A DNA stretch of 64,000 nt from assembly GCA_027625915.1 (NCBI GenBank), contig JANTQA010000032.1, forward strand, positions 6,820,001 through 6,884,000, in the 5' to 3' direction. The number at the start of each line of letters is the position of its first letter. The stretch's first letter is position 1. The DNA is from Anaeramoeba flamelloides (Eukaryota; Metamonada; Anaeramoebidae). The position numbers were made by a program, and so were the translations under genes. The notes beneath the pieces were generated by a model. The model was not told where the DNA came from and ran no database searches. It saw only the letters and a program-made list of their open reading frames with translations. Of the stretch, positions 1 to 10,843 are shown in pieces.

Positions 1-178
1 TTAGTTACAAACTTTCAACAAAATTTAAGGCACAATAAAAACCACAAATTAATACACAAAATTCAAATCCTGGTAAAATAATTTACATAAAAAAACACCA
101 AAATATGTCCACTAATTTGAGATTTTTTTTGCACTTTTAATTCCAACAAAAGTTTGTGCACTAAAAGTGGAAATGGTT
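1..178. repeat. T1 palindromic MITE, cut by window start
   Basis: The arms carry the T1 motifs (acaaactttcaac, then aatttgagatt and aagtttgtgc in the other orientation). The left terminus lies outside the window. This is a diverged copy of the family seen intact at 968-1166. Confidence 0.7.
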
Positions 179-224
179 TTAATTGTTGCTGAAGTATTCA
201 GTTCTATCACTTCAGTTATTCTAT

Positions 225-272
225 TTTTTCTCTCTCTCTCTCTCTTTCTTTCTCTCTCTCTCTCTCTCTCTC
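225..272. repeat. TC dinucleotide microsatellite
   Basis: An almost pure TC tract with a few TTTC interruptions, lying between two T1 copies. No gene is seen from 179 to 407. Confidence 0.9.
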
Positions 273-407
273 TTTATTTTCAAAAAAAAAATAATAATTC
301 ATCAAATCAAAAAAATACAACCGTGAAATAAATCCTTGCTTTTAAATTTTGATCAATATTAAAATTTAAATCTTTCCAAACATATTGGCAAATGGTAGAA
401 AAAAATA

Positions 408-604
408 CAGTCAGTTTCACTTTTAAGGCACAAACTTTCAACGAAATTTAATGCGCAATAAAAATCTCAAATTAAAGCACAAAATTCAAATTCTAGTAAA
501 ATAAATTGTAAAAAAAAAAATTCCAAATTTTGTGCCTTAATTTGAGATTTTTATTGTGCCTTAAATTTCGTTGAAAGATTTTGCCTTAAAAGTGAAACTG
601 ACTG
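408..604. mobile_element. T1 MITE copy
   Basis: Begins CAGTCAGTTTCACTTTTAAG and ends with its reverse complement, flanked on both sides by TA as expected for Tc1/mariner-type target duplication. The two arms pair almost to the centre. Non-coding. The spacer 605-967 holds nothing I recognise. Confidence 0.9.
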
Positions 605-967
605 TAATATAATAATAGGATGTTAAAAACACATAAACAGTATAAGGGAAATAGAAATTATTGTTTTTAAAAAATATATGAAAATATGGAAAGCTGAAAT
701 TTTATCTTTGATATAAGTTGTAAAAAAACAATTGGCTTCACAGTATCTATAAAAACAAATTTATTAAAAGGAAATCATTTAATATTTTCAACAATATACA
801 TTTTTTCAAGATCAAACATCAAAGATCGATTTAAATCTGAACCACTCCTCTATCCAAATACATAAGATTGAAAATAAAAAATCTCAGTAAAATTTTTGGT
901 AAGAAAATATAATTCTATGAAAAAAATTAAATTGAAAATTTAAAATAATAAAGAAATTAATATTATA

Positions 968-1166
968 CAGTCAGTTTCACTTTTAAGGTACAAACTTTCA
1001 ACGAAATTTAAGGCACAATAAAAATCTCAAATTAAGGCACAAAATTTGGAATTTTTTTTTTTTACAATTTATTTTTACTAGAATTTGAATTTTGTGCCTT
1101 AATTTGAGATTTTTTTTGTGCCTTAAATTTCGTTGAAAGTTTGTGTCTTAAAAGCGAAACTGACTG
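968..1166. mobile_element. T1 MITE copy (near consensus)
   Basis: A full-length palindrome flanked by TA. Each arm carries three TTAAGGCACAA-like motifs about 25 bp apart. It is the best reference copy of T1 in the window. Confidence 0.92.
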
Positions 1167-1481
1167 TAAAAAACATTTAATTTCATAAAATATATTTTCT
1201 TTATAAAATAATCAAAAATCTAGAATTTAAAAATCTTATATCCATTGTGTTTATTGTTTTTTTTTTCTATTATTATGAATTCTTTAAACTATCTAGTCGA
1301 GAAACAAAGGTCTATTTTGGAGGGGCAAAAAATTTGAATAGATGTTTAGTGAAATAGTGTTGAATTCAACCCCATGGATACTTACTTGAAGAGATAATAA
1401 CTAATAGTTTTGTAAACACTCTACTCATCTAAAAAAAATCAAATACGGAAAAAAAATAACTCATGATAAATATTGAGAGTG

Positions 1482-1770
1482 TCCTTCAAGTACCTATGTT
1501 TTTTTTTTAATTTAAAAAATAAAAACAAAATTTTTGAAAATTTATTTACATTTCTGGAATTCTGAAAATACTGAATGACATTTTTTAGAATTCATAAGAA
1601 TGAAGAAAAATCAATAATTTTACTTGATTTTTTTCAATTCTGGAAAACCTAACTGCCATTTTTTGAAATAAGCCAACAATTTATTAATTTTCTGTTTATT
1701 ACAAAAATTAAAAAAAACCTAAAAAAAGTGTATGTAAAGTGCCATAGAGTACCTAGTGTTTTCAATTACT
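1482..1770. repeat. P modular palindrome cluster (P0)
   Basis: Contains a diverged A module (taggtttttttaattt...aaattaaaaaaaacct), a B module (inverted aattctggaaaac / ttctggaattc) and outer linkers tccttcaagtacct and gtgccatagagtacct. The segment from 1167 to 1481 holds nothing recognisable. Confidence 0.65.
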
Positions 1771-2723
1771 ATCATTTTCCAATTAAAAAAAGAAAATTTT
1801 GTGGTTTGTATTCCAAAATATTTGACCAGTTTATAAGTTGAAGAAAACTCCTAAAATATTTACAACATCGTCTAGAAATTATATTTTTAAGAATTAATTT
1901 AAACTTCCTTCTTGAACCCTAAGACAAAATTTTTACTCTGTTAATTTGGTTATAACATAAATAATTAATATTCATTTTGAAAATTGAAATAAAAATTTTC
2001 CATTTATCAATTGGAAAATAACAGTATAATAAATAAATAAATATTTAATAGTAATAATTATTATATTCCCTTTTTAAAAGATAATTATTAAATTTAAAAT
2101 ATTTTCAAAATATATTAAAATAAGATCTTAACTAGAAGCAAAAAAATCAAATTTTTAACTTTTCAATTGTGAAAAAAAATATTGAAAGAAAATTAGGATT
2201 TTTAATCTTTAAATTTAAAAAATTTCTAAAAATAAATTTTTGATCAAAGATCTTTTATTTACCAAAAGTGTTGATTATAAGTGAAGTTATATAAAAGTGA
2301 AAAATTAACATAATGTTGTATTTTTTTTTGAAAAATTTTTTTTCCAGATAGTGAAGGGTTAAAGGTTGTTAATATCAGCTATTTACATGACTGTATTTTA
2401 AATATTGTTTGATGAAAAAACAAGAGTAAAGAACATCATTTCTTTCAGGGTTATTAGTGGGATATTGATCGAAAGAGTTTCCAAAATATAAAAATATTCG
2501 TAATCATTCAAAAAAAATTTTCTTTTTTCTTTGTTTTTTTGTTTGAAAAAAACATAATTTTACCAAAACAAAAAAAGAGAACAAGGTATCACAACTCGGG
2601 GAACACGAAAATACTTTGAAAAGTAAAGAAAATTTTGATTTTTAATAAGATTTGATCTTATTAATTATAAGTAAACAAAAAGCATTTAAACAAAAAAAGA
2701 AAAATTATTTTGAGTTGTTTAAC
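1771..2723. other. Intergenic AT-rich DNA, nothing recognised
   Basis: A and T homopolymers and short inverted words such as ttgatcaaagatc are present, but no coding frame, RNA gene or repeat family seen elsewhere in the window. It lies downstream of the minus-strand histone gene, so its right end is probably the 3' untranslated region and terminator. Confidence 0.6.
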
Positions 2724-3194
2724 TTAATTTTTTTTTTGTTTTCGATTTCTTTTTTGTTTTTCTAACATTTTCAAATTTCTATTTTTGTCTGTGTATCTCA
2801 GAATTGCGTTGTGCCCTCTTCTCAAAGCACGTTTTTGGATTCTACCATATGGGACAATTAAACGGGCTGCTGCTTCAATATCCCTCGAGGTCATTCTTAT
2901 TTTCTTTTTGTTTTGGATAATTTTCTCTGTCTCATTTGCGATTCGTGAAAGGGAATCATTGACGAATTTGTTTAAGATTTCCATTGCGTCTTTACTTATT
3001 TCCATATTGGGGTGCTTTTTTTGTAATAGTTTATGAATATAATTTGAATAGTTCTTGCGAATACCACGATCTAACTTTAGTGGGCTAAAAGATTCTTCTT
3101 CAGAACCGCCCTTTGTTTTTTCTTTCTTTTTAATTCCCTTTTTTTTTTGTTCTTGTTGGTGTTTAGCTTTTTGTAATTGTCTATATTTTTCCAT
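2724..3194 (-). CDS. Histone H2B, divergent variant
   Basis: A core nucleosome protein of 156 residues when started at the Met at 3194. An upstream in-frame Met at 3260 would add MKKKFIFFFETNILTKK, which is hydrophobic and unlike a histone tail, so I prefer 3194. The tail (1-44) is rich in K, Q and E. The H2B fold follows: Y49 to K60 (alpha 1, SNYIHKLLQKKHP), 66-93 (alpha 2, FVNDSLSRIANE), TSRDIEAAARLIVP (102-115), then the C-terminal helix ending ILRYT. This matches canonical H2B closely in spacing, with one extra residue (Y116) before the C-terminal helix. The two glutamates of H2B that form part of the nucleosome acidic patch align with R118 and R126. A lysine-rich C-terminal extension of about 20 residues follows. 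It has no intron, and its promoter would be in the divergent gap shared with the gene at 3846. Family assignment is firm. Variant status is inferred. Confidence 0.9.
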   Translation of the reverse strand: MEKYRQLQKAKHQQEQKKKGIKKKEKTKGGSEEESFSPLKLDRGIRKNYSNYIHKLLQKKHPNMEISKDAMEILNKFVNDSLSRIANETEKIIQNKKKIRMTSRDIEAAARLIVPYGRIQKRALRRGHNAILRYTDKNRNLKMLEKQKRNRKQKKN

Positions 3195-3845
3195 TTTTGT
3201 CGAAAGGTGTTTTTTTGTTAGAATATTTGTTTCAAAAAAAAAAATGAATTTCTTTTTCATCTTTTGGAGTTCGATGGTAATTCTTCGATTGAGTAAATTT
3301 CATTTTCAAAACAACCAATAATTCAAAATTATTAGTTACAGAACAGGCCATTCAATAATTGATTAGTTTTTGGTTCAATTCAGTGAAAATGTTTGTTTTT
3401 TCAGGGAGAGATCAATTAATCCTAATACCTAAAATAATTCCAATCCTGATGAATTGATTAATACCAAAATATTTTTACCTAAATTAGACTCCTGTTAACA
3501 AGTTCTTGTCAAAATATTCTCTCAACACAACACTTTTAGTGTTTTTTTAAAACTTTGTATTATCTTTGGGGGTTTGTATTTTTTATAAGAAAATTGTCTT
3601 TGTTAAAATTGGAAATATCTTTAATTCAAACAAGAAAATGAGTCAAAATTTAATAATACAAAATAAACACTGACTATTTATCTTCTTTAGCAAATCTCAA
3701 ACCAGAAATATAATTTTGAAGAAAAAATTGACAAGTTTCATTTTTTTAATTCTTTCACTTCCTTTAACAATTTTGTTTTTTTTTATTTTGTCAAGCCAAA
3801 AGAAACAAAAACGTCTGATTTTTCTTGAATTTTATACTAGCCCAA
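3195..3845. promoter_or_regulatory. Divergent intergenic region, H2B and UBA gene
   Basis: About 650 bp separate the two start codons, which point away from each other, so both promoters should lie here. The DNA is AT-rich with T tracts. I see no element with a recognisable consensus. No repeat family from elsewhere in the window is present, unlike most spacers of this size here. Confidence 0.5.
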
Positions 3846-4448
3846 ATGAATGAAATAAAACAATATTCCGAGAATTGTCGGATCACCGAATTAGAAAATA
3901 ATAATTTAGAACTCAAAACAAAACTAAATTTCAAACAAAAACAAATCAAGGATTTAAAAAAATATATGAATCAATTAAAACAAAGAAACGAGAAACTTTT
4001 TGAAGAAAACTCAGAGCTTGCAGATCAATTACAGCAACTACTTAATAATGTGGGATCCTTGGGTGGGCGAACAAAGGATCCCATAACTGACGAATCAAAA
4101 GAAAATTCCCAAGGAAAGGAATTGGGCTATTTAACAAATTTCCAACTTGATCCAAAGACAAGGAATTTGACTGAAAAAACAGAATTAAATATGAATAACA
4201 ATTCCAAGAACAATTCTTTAAAAACAAAAAGGACGTCCAAGTTGTTTTCGTATGATCAGTCAGATGAAGAATTGATGGAAATGGAACAATTTGGGAATTT
4301 GGACTCAACATTTAATGTTCATAAAAATAGTTACCAAAGGGAAATGAATATACTATTTAATATGGGTTACAAAGACTCCGAATCCATTTTAAATGCATTA
4401 ATTATGACAAACGGCGATATATCAAGTGCCATTTCTTTATTAAAGTAA
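3846..4448 (+). CDS. Coiled-coil protein with C-terminal UBA domain
   Basis: A 200-residue protein in one exon, with its first ATG at 3846. Residues about 8-72 form a strongly heptad-like, charged coiled coil (ITELENNNLELKTKL, then KQKQIKDLKKYMNQLKQRNE and LADQLQQLL). A low-complexity N, K and T-rich linker follows. The last about 38 residues are a UBA domain: REMNILFNMGYKDSESILNA then DISSAISLL, with the MGY loop and the leucine-rich third helix typical of ubiquitin-binding UBA folds. The architecture suggests a ubiquitin-binding adaptor that dimerises through the coil, but no specific orthologue is recognised. It is divergently arranged with H2B. The stop is TAA. Confidence 0.85.
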   Translation: MNEIKQYSENCRITELENNNLELKTKLNFKQKQIKDLKKYMNQLKQRNEKLFEENSELADQLQQLLNNVGSLGGRTKDPITDESKENSQGKELGYLTNFQLDPKTRNLTEKTELNMNNNSKNNSLKTKRTSKLFSYDQSDEELMEMEQFGNLDSTFNVHKNSYQREMNILFNMGYKDSESILNALIMTNGDISSAISLLK

Positions 4449-4519
4449 TTTGTTGTGTGTGTTTGATTGTGATAAGCAATCACAATAATTCAAAATAATG
4501 TACGATTTCAAAACAAATA

Positions 4520-4638
4520 CAGTCATTTTCAAAAAGTGAAAAACACAAAAGGTTAAAAAGGTACCAACTGCCATAATAAAATTGATTTGGTGACCGCAGG
4601 TGATTAAAACTTTAAGTTTTTAATTTGTGAAAATGACT
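4520..4638. repeat. Short inverted-repeat element (T13)
   Basis: Begins CAGTCATTTTCA after a TA and ends TGAAAATGACT. About 119 bp, non-coding, with the size and shape of a small MITE. The remaining spacer up to 5109 holds a long A tract at 4666-4687 and nothing else I can name. Confidence 0.5.
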
Positions 4639-5109
4639 TTGACATATCCAAAATTTTTTAATATCAAAAAAAAAAAAAAAAAAAAAATTAACCACTCGTA
4701 ATAACTTTGTTTTAAAAAAGTATGTCAAATACAGGTTTCGAAAATAAGTCAATTTTAAATTTGTTGAATATTTTACAGATACTTTTGAAACCTTTCTTGC
4801 TATGTTTTTTTAAAATCATTGTTTAAGAAATTTTAGTTTAAATGCCTGTAATTTTTGAAAGATTAAAATAATAAATAAAAAAATGCAATACAATTAATTT
4901 TGATATTTATTTTTCATTTAAAATACTGTTTTATCAATGAAAGTCAAAAAAAAAATTCTCTTGTGGTCAACTTTGTTTTTGAAACGTTATTGATGTTAAT
5001 TTTCTTCCAGGGGTTGTGTATTGTAGTACACATAGTGAAAGCTTTGATAAAAATTCTAACTAATTTTAGAAAAGATAATTAACTCTTTTTGATTAAAAAA
5101 ATTTTTTAA

Positions 5110-5760
5110 TGGATTAGCCTCACCAGAGATTCGTTTATAATGAAAGTTTGTTGTAGTTGTGGATAAATGTTATTAGAGTTTTATCTTTGGAATGATTTTT
5201 TAAAAAAAGTATGATAAATATTATTGTACAAAAAATAATTTGGTTTTCTGATTAAGATCAGTATTAGCAATTGTTCATTCTGGAATTTTTTTTATTTTTT
5301 TATTTTTCAATATATAAAAATAGAAATCAAAATATTAGCACTCCAATATTTAAAAAGTAATATTTAGAAACTTCAAAACTAAATATTTTTTCAATTTTTT
5401 AATTTCAGGTTTTATTGAATATTTATCAATACTAATAAACATAATTATATCGAAAAAATGATAAATTTGGTTTATTTTTTATAAACAATTGTAAAATCAA
5501 TATGTTTATCTATATATCCAGAATTCATAAATAATTTGTTAAATAATTTTTTTTTTATCCTTTTTATCTTTCAAAAAAATAGAATTTTTTAGAAACTTAT
5601 ATACACTTTAAAACAAATTTAAAAAAGATATTTTAAAGCTTAAAATATTAATTATTAATGAAAAAGTCTTTCATTTTGGTTCTCAACATATAGTTTTTTT
5701 TATCAAATATTTTAATTTTAGAGTATCGGTATACTTAATGGCAACACTTTCAACTACAAC
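5110..5760. repeat. Old degenerate T9 copy
   Basis: The left part (gattagcctcaccagagatt, then a ggataaatgttatta stretch) and the inner part (ctccaatatttaaaaagtaa) match T9 copies at 10844 and 44545, with many changes. The right terminus is not clear. No gene is seen between 5761 and 6059. Confidence 0.55.
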
Positions 5761-6059
5761 ACAATAGTTTATATTTGATCCCCCACCCCACTTAACCAAA
5801 TTATCACCGATATTTTATTATTTTCCCAAAAAAACACCCAGACGTAATTTTAATTAATATCATTGGATACACAATATGTAAAAAATAATTTTTTGAAGAA
5901 ACTCTTTTGATCTGGAGGTTTAAATGTTTTTTGACAATTAGAAAATTCGAAAACTGAATAGAAATTTGATTTTGAATCGTTTTCAATTTATATAGTCATT
6001 CATATATCAATTAGAATTAAATATGTCTCACAAAATTTATAATAGACACCTAATTCGGT

Positions 6060-6493
6060 TCAGGGGTAGGTGTGCTGTTGAGTACCGTCAAGTGATACAG
6101 AGTACATAAGTTTGATTTAATTTTTGAAATCAAAAGAAACTTAAATAAATTTTCGTTTTCAATCTTAAAAATTATAAAAAAAAAACTACATAACAATAGT
6201 TTACTTGAAATTTACTGTTTTATCTGTTAAGTGTTCTAGGTTTTTTTGAGGTTTTCTGTTTTATTTAAGAAATCTATTGATTTTCCAAATAAGCAGAAAA
6301 CTCAAAAAAATCTAAGCATGATTTTAGAAAATTCAAAAGAATTGAGAAAAATCAACCAGTTGACTAAATTATTATAAATTCTAGTAAAGATAAAGCTAAG
6401 TATTCATCAAGCGCCTAATTTTTCCAGTATTTAAAAGAATAGAGAAAAATCATATTTTTAACTTAATTATTTTGATTTACAGAAAAGATAATG

Positions 6494-6524
<31 letters not shown>

Positions 6525-6760
6525 AGATACAAACAGATAAATTATGAAATTGTATATTTATTTCTTAAAATAAAAAAACCTAACGGAAAGTGCCTAGGTT
6601 TTTTTTTAATTTCGAAATAAACTGAAAATTTAAAAAAATCAATGGTGATTATAATTTGTTTGATTTATTATTGATAAAATATAGGGATTTTTTTAATGAA
6701 CAGAAAAACCAAGAAAAGTTTAATCCTAGTTTTCCAAAATTCAAATAGATCTTTCTTAAA
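6060..6760. repeat. P modular palindrome cluster (P1)
   Basis: Several C modules (gttctaggtttttttgaggtt), a B module around 6320-6440 (attcaaaagaattgag) and an A module around 6590-6640 are linked by words such as gtaccgtcaagtgatacaga and aagtgccta. A T tract (6494-6518) interrupts it. The region from 6761 to 7032 is plain AT-rich DNA. Confidence 0.65.
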
Positions 6761-7032
6761 TTTTCTCATAACTTCTTAAATTAAATAAAAAAAAAATCAT
6801 ATTATTCGAGATTTCAAAATTATTTAATAAAAAACATGATTTTAATCTATTCTTTTAAAATATGGAAACAAGAACCACAATAAATGAATTTCCAGTACAA
6901 ATTATTAGGATGAATTTTTCTACTTTTTTTAGAATTTGTTTATAATACAAGAATCCTATTTAATTGTGCATATCAAATTTGAGTTTTATTTTACTATTGT
7001 GTTTAGGAGAGGTATTTGAAGTATAAAATACT

Positions 7033-7222
7033 AGGTTCAATTTTACTTTGAAAGCACAAATTTTGAACAAAATTTATGGTACAAAAAAAAATCACAAATT
7101 AAGATTCAAATTCTAGTAAAGTAATTTGGTAAAAACTATTTCCAAAATATATACCTTAATTTGAGTTTTTTTGTGCCTTAAATTTTCGTTGATAATTTGT
7201 GTCTAAAAAATGGAATTGACTG
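7033..7222. mobile_element. Old T1 MITE copy
   Basis: Diverged arms (caattttactttgaaagcacaaa; ttaatttgagttttttt; ggaattgactg) followed by TA. Clearly T1 but older than neighbouring copies, judging from the number of mismatches between arms. Confidence 0.75.
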
Positions 7223-7786
7223 TAATCATATTTATATTTATATTTTCATCCTCAAATATTCTACTTCTTTAAAGAAAACACCAATCTCTTCATTATTTTT
7301 TAAAAAAATATAATTTTTTGATTATAATAAAAATTTTTTACAAAGAAAGTAAATTATTTTAGATTTTTTAAAAATCCAATTTAAAAAGTTAACAAATTAT
7401 TGAATAATAATTCTGAAATTCTTACCCAGGTATCAATTCTTCGAAAATAGTTTAAATAACAAACTTTCAGATTTTTTGTTGAAAATAATGATGACTTATT
7501 GGCTTTTCAAATTTGAGAATATAAACTCAATTCCAAAAATTGGTTAACACACCTTAAAAAATAATTTAATTCCAAGAAAAGTGATATTTAACACTTAAAA
7601 AGAAACACTTGAAATTGAAAGGCAATTATTTTTCATTTTTTAATTATTTTTTCATTTCAAAATTTGTTTTTGATAAAATGTTCAAAGAAAATATAATAAG
7701 ATGAATCATGGTTCTATATTAATTCAAAGAGTAAAAGAATTTGGAGAAGGAGGAATGAAAATGATAGTATTTATTTATTTTTTTTA

Positions 7787-7986
7787 CAGTCAGTTTCACT
7801 TTTAAGGCACAAACTTTCAACGAAATTTAAGGCACAAAAAAATCTCAAATTAAGGCACAAAATTTGGAATTTTTCTTTTTTTACAATTTATTTTTACTAG
7901 AATTTGAATTTTGTTCTTTAATTTGAGATTTTTTTTTGTGCCTTAAATTTCGTTGAAAGTTTGTGTCTTAAAAGTGAAACTGACTG
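7787..7986. mobile_element. T1 MITE inserted in mariner fossil
   Basis: Full-length palindrome flanked by TA, with high identity to the copy at 968. It is the first of three insertions into the mariner element. Confidence 0.9.
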
Positions 7987-8457
7987 TAATTGAAAAAAAT
8001 TTTTTTTTTCAAAACTGTAAGAAAACCTCAAAACCGCTTTAAAATGAAATTTAAAAATTTTCATTCTGATCAAATTATAAAAAAATTTTTTTTATCTCAA
8101 AAAAAAAAAAGATTCTGTTTTCATTGAAAAAAAAAATTTGAAAAAAAAATTATGATATGGGGTGCTATAGCACATGACCATCAAACAGACCTCATTATCA
8201 TAAATGGAACAGTGAACACTGTATGTTATATTCATGATATTATCAAAAAATCAAATGTTATTCAACTCGCTAATTATGAATATGGTGAGTTTAAATGGAT
8301 TTTCCAACAGGAAGGGGCTAGTCCACACATTCAAAGAAAACTTTTACTTACTTAAAACAAAGATGCAATGTTCTAGACCCTTGGCCCCTCAATTCTCCAG
8401 ATTTAAATCCAATCAAGAATTTATGGTCAATTATGTAAACTAAACTCAAAAATTGTA

Positions 8458-8655
8458 CAGTCAGTTTCACTTTTAAGGCACAAACTTTCAACGAAATCTA
8501 AGGCAAAATAAAAATCTCAAATTAAAGAACAAAATTCAAATTCTAGTAAAAATAAATTGTAAAAAAAAAAATTCCAAATTTTGTGCCTTAATTTGAGATT
8601 TTTTTTGTACCTTAAATTTCGTTGAAAGTTTGTGCCTTAAAAGTGAAACTGACTG
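8458..8655. mobile_element. T1 MITE inserted in transposase remnant
   Basis: Flanked by TA. It splits the transposase downstream of the LNPIKNLW-like segment, and the transposase reading resumes at 8658. Confidence 0.92.
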
Positions 8656-8795
8656 TAATCCAAAAAATCAAGAAGAATTTATCAAAATTATCACTAATGT
8701 ATGGGATACTTTAAGTTGGAAAACCCTCGAAAATTTATTAATCTCTATCTATAAAAGGATAGATTTAGTTATTGAAAGAGAAAGTGAATATATTA

Positions 8796-8992
8796 CAGTC
8801 AGTTTCACTTTTAAGGCACAAACTTTCAACGAAATTTAAGGTACAAAAAAAATCTCAAATTAAAGCACAAAATTTGGAATTATTTTTATTACAATTTATT
8901 TTACTCGAATCTGAATTTTGTGCCTTAATTTGAGATTTTTATTGTGCCTTAAATTTCGTTGATAGTTTGTGTCTTAAAAATAGAACTGACTG
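8796..8992. mobile_element. T1 MITE inserted at transposase C-terminus
   Basis: Flanked by TA. It follows the last recognisable transposase residues (RIDLVIERESEYI). The right arm is slightly diverged (tagaactgactg). Confidence 0.9.
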
Positions 8993-9246
8993 TAATAGTT
9001 TTTATTAGTTTTACTTTAAAAAAAATAAATTTTTTGGTAACCGTGTTCCAAAAATAGTGGCACACTTTTTTTTATTTTTTAATTTTTATTTTTTTAATTC
9101 AATTTTAAATTAACTTTAAAATATATAAATAGTATTCAAATGATATTTTCATACAATTTATTGATTTAATGTTTTAGTATTATATATTTTAAAAAAAATT
9201 TTAATAATGTAATTTTTTATAGTGTCCCAATTTTTGGAATTAAGTT

Positions 9247-9916
9247 TAATATAATAATATCTTTTTCATAAAAAACTAAAAAATAATAGATAATAAAATT
9301 TCATTTTTGTAATCACAAAAATTATGTCTAATTTCTTCAATTTGTTTTTACTTTATATTTTCTTTTTTTTTCTTTTTCTTATTTCTTTCTTTTTCTTTTC
9401 TTGATACTATTTTATATTTTTTTAGAGTTCAGTTTGAAAAAGAAAGAATATCTCAAAATAAATAAATAAATCTTAAGAAAATGAGGCAATCTAATATATA
9501 TTAAAATGTATAATTATATTAGCAAAAAATGTTTTTATTACACCCCCATTCAGTGATAAAAAACATGTCATATTAATTTAAAAGATTGTGACTTAATTAT
9601 TTATTTAATTTTAAATTTTCATTTTTTTTAATATGAAACTATTAGGTTTATATATTATTTTTAGAATAATTATAAAATGACTGATTATAAGATTTAATAA
9701 TTATTTGTTTTTGAATAAAAAAGAATTATTTTTTTTTTAATTTATTTTTCGGGTGAGTTATATTTTTTTGGTGAGGGTTTGAGTTTTATAAAAAAGAAAC
9801 GAAAATAATTCTTTTATGCAGCTTTCAGTGAATAATTATGAGAAAACATTTTTATTAAATAAAAAAAAATTATAAATTCTAAAAGTTCCCAATTTGAATT
9901 TTTAGCTCTGATAATA
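9247..9916. other. Intergenic AT-rich DNA
   Basis: No gene is visible. A word at 9750 (gggtgagttatattttt) resembles the right end of the T11 element at 17897, but I could not find a partner end. Confidence 0.5.
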
Positions 9917-10446
9917 AACCCCAATTCAAAATTTTTAACACACCACAATTCGATTTGTGAAAAAAAAAAACTTATTTAATCAATTCAAGAAGATTTACCA
10001 TTTTAGAACCATTCACTAATTGAAATTTTAATACTTGTTTATAAATTACAATACTCACAAAACAATAAATAAATAATTATCAATACAAATAAATCATAGG
10101 TGTGTTAAAAATTTTTTAGAGAGCAAAACAAAAAAATACATTAGTAAATTTGTTTAAATTCTATTAGGAATATTGATAGATCAAAGGTTAGATACTACAA
10201 ACTAATTTTATTTGAGTTCTTCTATTTGGAACAACTTGTTTAACTTAATATCAATGTTTGAAAAAAATTTTTGATCAAACGAAACAAATTACTTAATTCA
10301 AACAATGAAATGAAAACAAAAATTAAAAGATGAAAAAATGATTTTCATATTTTACAAAAATCAAAATTATCTCCAATTTCAATGAAATTGTATTCTTGTG
10401 ATTGTTTGTAACGTTTTAGCTGTGTCTAAAATTTTGAATTTTAGTT
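9917..10446 (+). mobile_element. T2 MITE copy
   Basis: Starts AACCCCAATTCAAAATTTTT after TA and ends aaaattttgaattttagtt before TA, so the ends are inverted repeats of about 30 bp. Contains acgaaacaaattacttaatt and no coding frame. Copies at 22430, 45652 (reverse) and, older, 20560. The termini resemble those of the mariner fossil at 7524-9246. The spacer 10447-10843 holds nothing recognised. Confidence 0.85.
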
Positions 10447-10843
10447 TATTATTTTCTTATGTTCATTTTTTAGATTTGGTAAAGGAATTACAAATAAAAA
10501 ATTTCACAAAATTACAATTTTCAATTGTGATCACAAAGTGAAAAAAAAAAACCGATAATTTATAGTCAATATTTTAAATAAGATTTATAAGAGCCATGAA
10601 TAGTTCATATTGTTTATCCTCAATTAGAGTGTACTGTAATTTTAGATCGATCTAAAATCTTTTTGAAGGTAAATTCATAAAATCCATAATTTCTTTAAAA
10701 ATTAAAATTTATCAAATAGTATTTTTTGTATTTTTGAAGAGTTTATTGATTATTTTCATTGGTAGGATAGTCGTTAATAGTTTTTAATTTTAGAGGAAAA
10801 ATCAATAAGATTATTTTCTGATTAGTAGTATTTTATTGCTTAA

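Larger units (their letters stand above)
7524..9246 (+). mobile_element. Tc1/mariner transposon fossil with three T1 insertions
   Basis: The left terminus after TA is AACTCAATTCCAAAAATTGG. The right terminus is ccaatttttggaattaagtt followed by TA. Between them, a transposase remnant reads MIWGAIAHDHQTDLIIINGT (8152 on) and then FQQEGASPH, the Tc1/mariner signature usually FQQDNAPPH with a catalytic Asp, here Glu. The downstream PxSPDLNPIENLW region is present in another frame (8385-8430), and a C-terminal part reads NPKNQEEFIKIITNVWDTLS (8659 on) ending near 8793. The transposase is therefore frameshifted and split by insertions, and it is inactive. The N-terminal DNA-binding part is eroded. 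Removing the three T1 copies leaves roughly 1.1 kb, a bit short for the family. The termini match those of T2, so this is the likely former source of T2 mobility (inference). Confidence 0.85.

Noticed and set aside
2785-3321. Two plus-strand open frames over the histone region
   Set aside because: Shadows of H2B on the opposite strand; no domain features.
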